From: Minisyncoccota bacterium
GTDB taxonomy: Bacteria > Patescibacteriota > Minisyncoccia > Phycocordibacterales > JAQTLZ01
Reading direction: 5' to 3'
NCBI GenBank assembly: GCA_028710915.1
Contig: JAQTTF010000045.1
Coordinates: 1 to 5,382, forward strand
DNA length: 5,382 nucleotides
Shown here: in pieces, positions 4,596 through 5,382 of the stretch
Layout: each line of letters begins with the position of its first letter
How positions within the stretch are numbered: position 1 is the first letter of the stretch
Notes under the pieces: model-generated
Seen by the model: only the letters and a program-made list of their open reading frames with translations
What the model was told of the DNA's origin: nothing
Databases searched by the model: none
Position numbers and translations under genes: made by a program

Positions 4596-5382
4596 TAGTG
4601 TGATACTTGCTCAGGTGGCAGAAAAAAATCGGCGCGCGCCGAAGGCGCGCTGTAGGGCGAAGGTATGAATCCGGCGGTGTGGGTGCGGGCGAATACGGAG
4701 GGCGGGCAAAATGAGATCGAGATAGTTTTGTCTTTGAGGGCGGGGTTCGTTCCGAAGGAACGGACGAAGTCGCGGATTTCCGCGAGTTTGTCACTGCGCG
4801 CCAGAGAACCCGCCTGTTTTGAATCCAAAATCCATTTCCGCAGGGGTTCGACCCAATTCTTTCTTTCGTTTCGGAGAGATGCAGATTTGTCTTGAAGCGA
4901 GCGTTTTTGGCGCATCAGAACGTCCTTTTTCACTATGTACTGTTCTCGCTCAATATCGTGGTTCAAATATAGATCAACAAGCGCGTCCAATTTCGCTTCA
5001 AGACTTTTCAACTCCGCTTTCATCTCTCCGATACGACTTTCCGAAACGTGGGCGTCTTCTTTTTCCCATTCGGCGACTTTGCCGAGCATAGCGTTTGCCC
5101 ACGTTTCGGGAAGCGACACTTCTTGAAGCTGTTTTTTGACTTGGAGAGCGAGCAGGTCTTCGCGAAGATATTTTTGCAGACATTTTCCTTTCTTTTTCGT
5201 ACAGCGATAGTAGCGATATTTTTTGCCCCAGCGATTGGTTGTCCATTGCGCGGTGATCATGCTTCCGCACTCACCGCAACGAAAAAGATTCGCAAAAGGA
5301 AAATGATGTCCCTGTCTGCAATGTCGCGGCTTTGCTCGCTCGACAACTCTTTTCTGCACAGCTTCAAAAAGTGTCGAAGAAA
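4535..5382 (-). CDS. Large serine recombinase (site-specific integrase), C-terminal part; N-terminus outside window
   Basis: Large serine recombinases insert or excise mobile elements by forming a serine-DNA bond between attachment sites. The catalytic N-terminal domain lies beyond the right edge; the frame is open to position 5382, so the GTG at 5359 is internal. Counting from that GTG, a zinc ribbon follows HHFPFANLFRCGECG, with cysteines at 28, 31, 53 and 60 and the segment YRYYRCTKKKGKC. Next is KYLREDLLALQV, then a charged coiled-coil region (about 105-165, rich in Glu, Lys and Leu) that in this family controls synapsis. The family-like core ends near FVRSFGTNPALKDKTISISF (198-217). The remaining ~55 residues are low-complexity-like; they are encoded across an apparent terminator and then antisense to tRNA-Glu, so this tail is probably not ancestral. 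The stop is TAG at 4535. G+C is visibly higher than in the left-hand genes, in keeping with a mobile element. Confidence 0.87.
   Translation of the reverse strand, partial: SSTLFEAVQKRVVERAKPRHCRQGHHFPFANLFRCGECGSMITAQWTTNRWGKKYRYYRCTKKKGKCLQKYLREDLLALQVKKQLQEVSLPETWANAMLGKVAEWEKEDAHVSESRIGEMKAELKSLEAKLDALVDLYLNHDIEREQYIVKKDVLMRQKRSLQDKSASLRNERKNWVEPLRKWILDSKQAGSLARSDKLAEIRDFVRSFGTNPALKDKTISISFCPPSVFARTHTAGFIPSPYSAPSARADFFLPPEQVSHYDPTGSRTRITALKRPCPNH
4622..4650 (-). terminator. Intrinsic terminator of the recombinase transcript, inside its reading frame
   Basis: On the minus strand GCGCGCC (4650-4644), a 3-nt loop and GGCGCGC (4640-4634) form a GC-only 7-bp stem. Five nt later comes a run of seven T's (4628-4622). 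This is a rho-independent terminator for minus-strand transcription only, since no T-run follows on the + strand. It lies about 85 nt before the recombinase stop codon, so transcripts ended here would lack an in-frame stop. Confidence 0.72.

Noticed and set aside
4558..4794. A 78-codon minus-strand frame ending in a PGVEPGLQP-like peptide.
   Set aside because: It overlaps the recombinase in another frame and its tail is antisense to tRNA-Glu, a common false protein ending.
4844..4854. GGGTTCGACCC inside the recombinase gene resembles the tRNA-Glu T-arm and could be an attachment core.
   Set aside because: The match is only about 9 bp, lies within ordinary coding sequence and has no flanking identity to the tRNA, so it is probably chance.
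1..5382. No gene in the window ends in TGA, raising the idea of a recoded UGA as in Gracilibacteria.
   Set aside because: Only seven stops are visible, all TAA or TAG. The proteins look complete without in-frame TGA at conserved positions, so the standard bacterial code explains the data.
1..5382. Search for a CRISPR array, toxin-antitoxin pair, retron or other defence module.
   Set aside because: No evenly spaced repeats, no small paired toxin/antitoxin frames and no reverse transcriptase or nuclease motifs are present. The only repeats are the tRNA-tail copies and the hairpins listed.

Overview
The window looks like a chromosomal fragment from a Candidate Phyla Radiation bacterium (Patescibacteria, probably a Parcubacteria-type lineage). 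This is an inference from several traits. The FtsZ tail is short, the genes are small and tightly packed, and no gene start has a recognisable Shine-Dalgarno sequence. The large serine recombinase is of the kind common in these genomes, and many of the membrane proteins have no clear name. There is no marker such as rRNA to fix the lineage.

Layout. (1) 2-403: 3' end of ftsZ, closed by a strong palindromic terminator (413-450). (2) 491-1420: a thioredoxin-reductase/AhpF-like flavoprotein on the + strand. (3) 1427-2959: three minus-strand genes, convergent with the flavoprotein. In transcription order they are a seven-helix PQ-loop-like membrane protein, an RBBP9/YdeN-type serine hydrolase 3 nt behind it, and a four-helix membrane protein 12 nt further on. 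(4) 3017-4216: an MFS transporter read divergently from the PQ-loop gene. (5) 4217-4363: a structured intergenic stretch carrying a 21-bp copy of the 3' end of the neighbouring tRNA gene plus an inverted copy. (6) 4364-4450: tRNA-Ser(CGA) on the minus strand. (7) 4524-4595: tRNA-Glu(UUC) on the + strand, with both tRNAs fired from one symmetric palindromic promoter region. (8) 4535-5382: C-terminal part of a large serine recombinase on the minus strand. Its frame runs through an apparent intrinsic terminator and on into the antisense strand of tRNA-Glu. The region is visibly richer in G+C than the rest.

The genes do not form one pathway. The left part is housekeeping and redox, the middle is a small membrane-protein and hydrolase cluster next to an exporter, and the right end is a tRNA pair bordering a mobile element. 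The best candidates for something new are regulatory or structural. The first is a recurring extended -10 box placed exactly 6-7 nt before ATG, which predicts leaderless mRNAs. The second is the mirror-symmetric tRNA promoter. The third is the duplicated and inverted tRNA-Ser tail, which resembles an attachment-site scar. I see no convincing new defence or biosynthetic system within these 5.4 kb.
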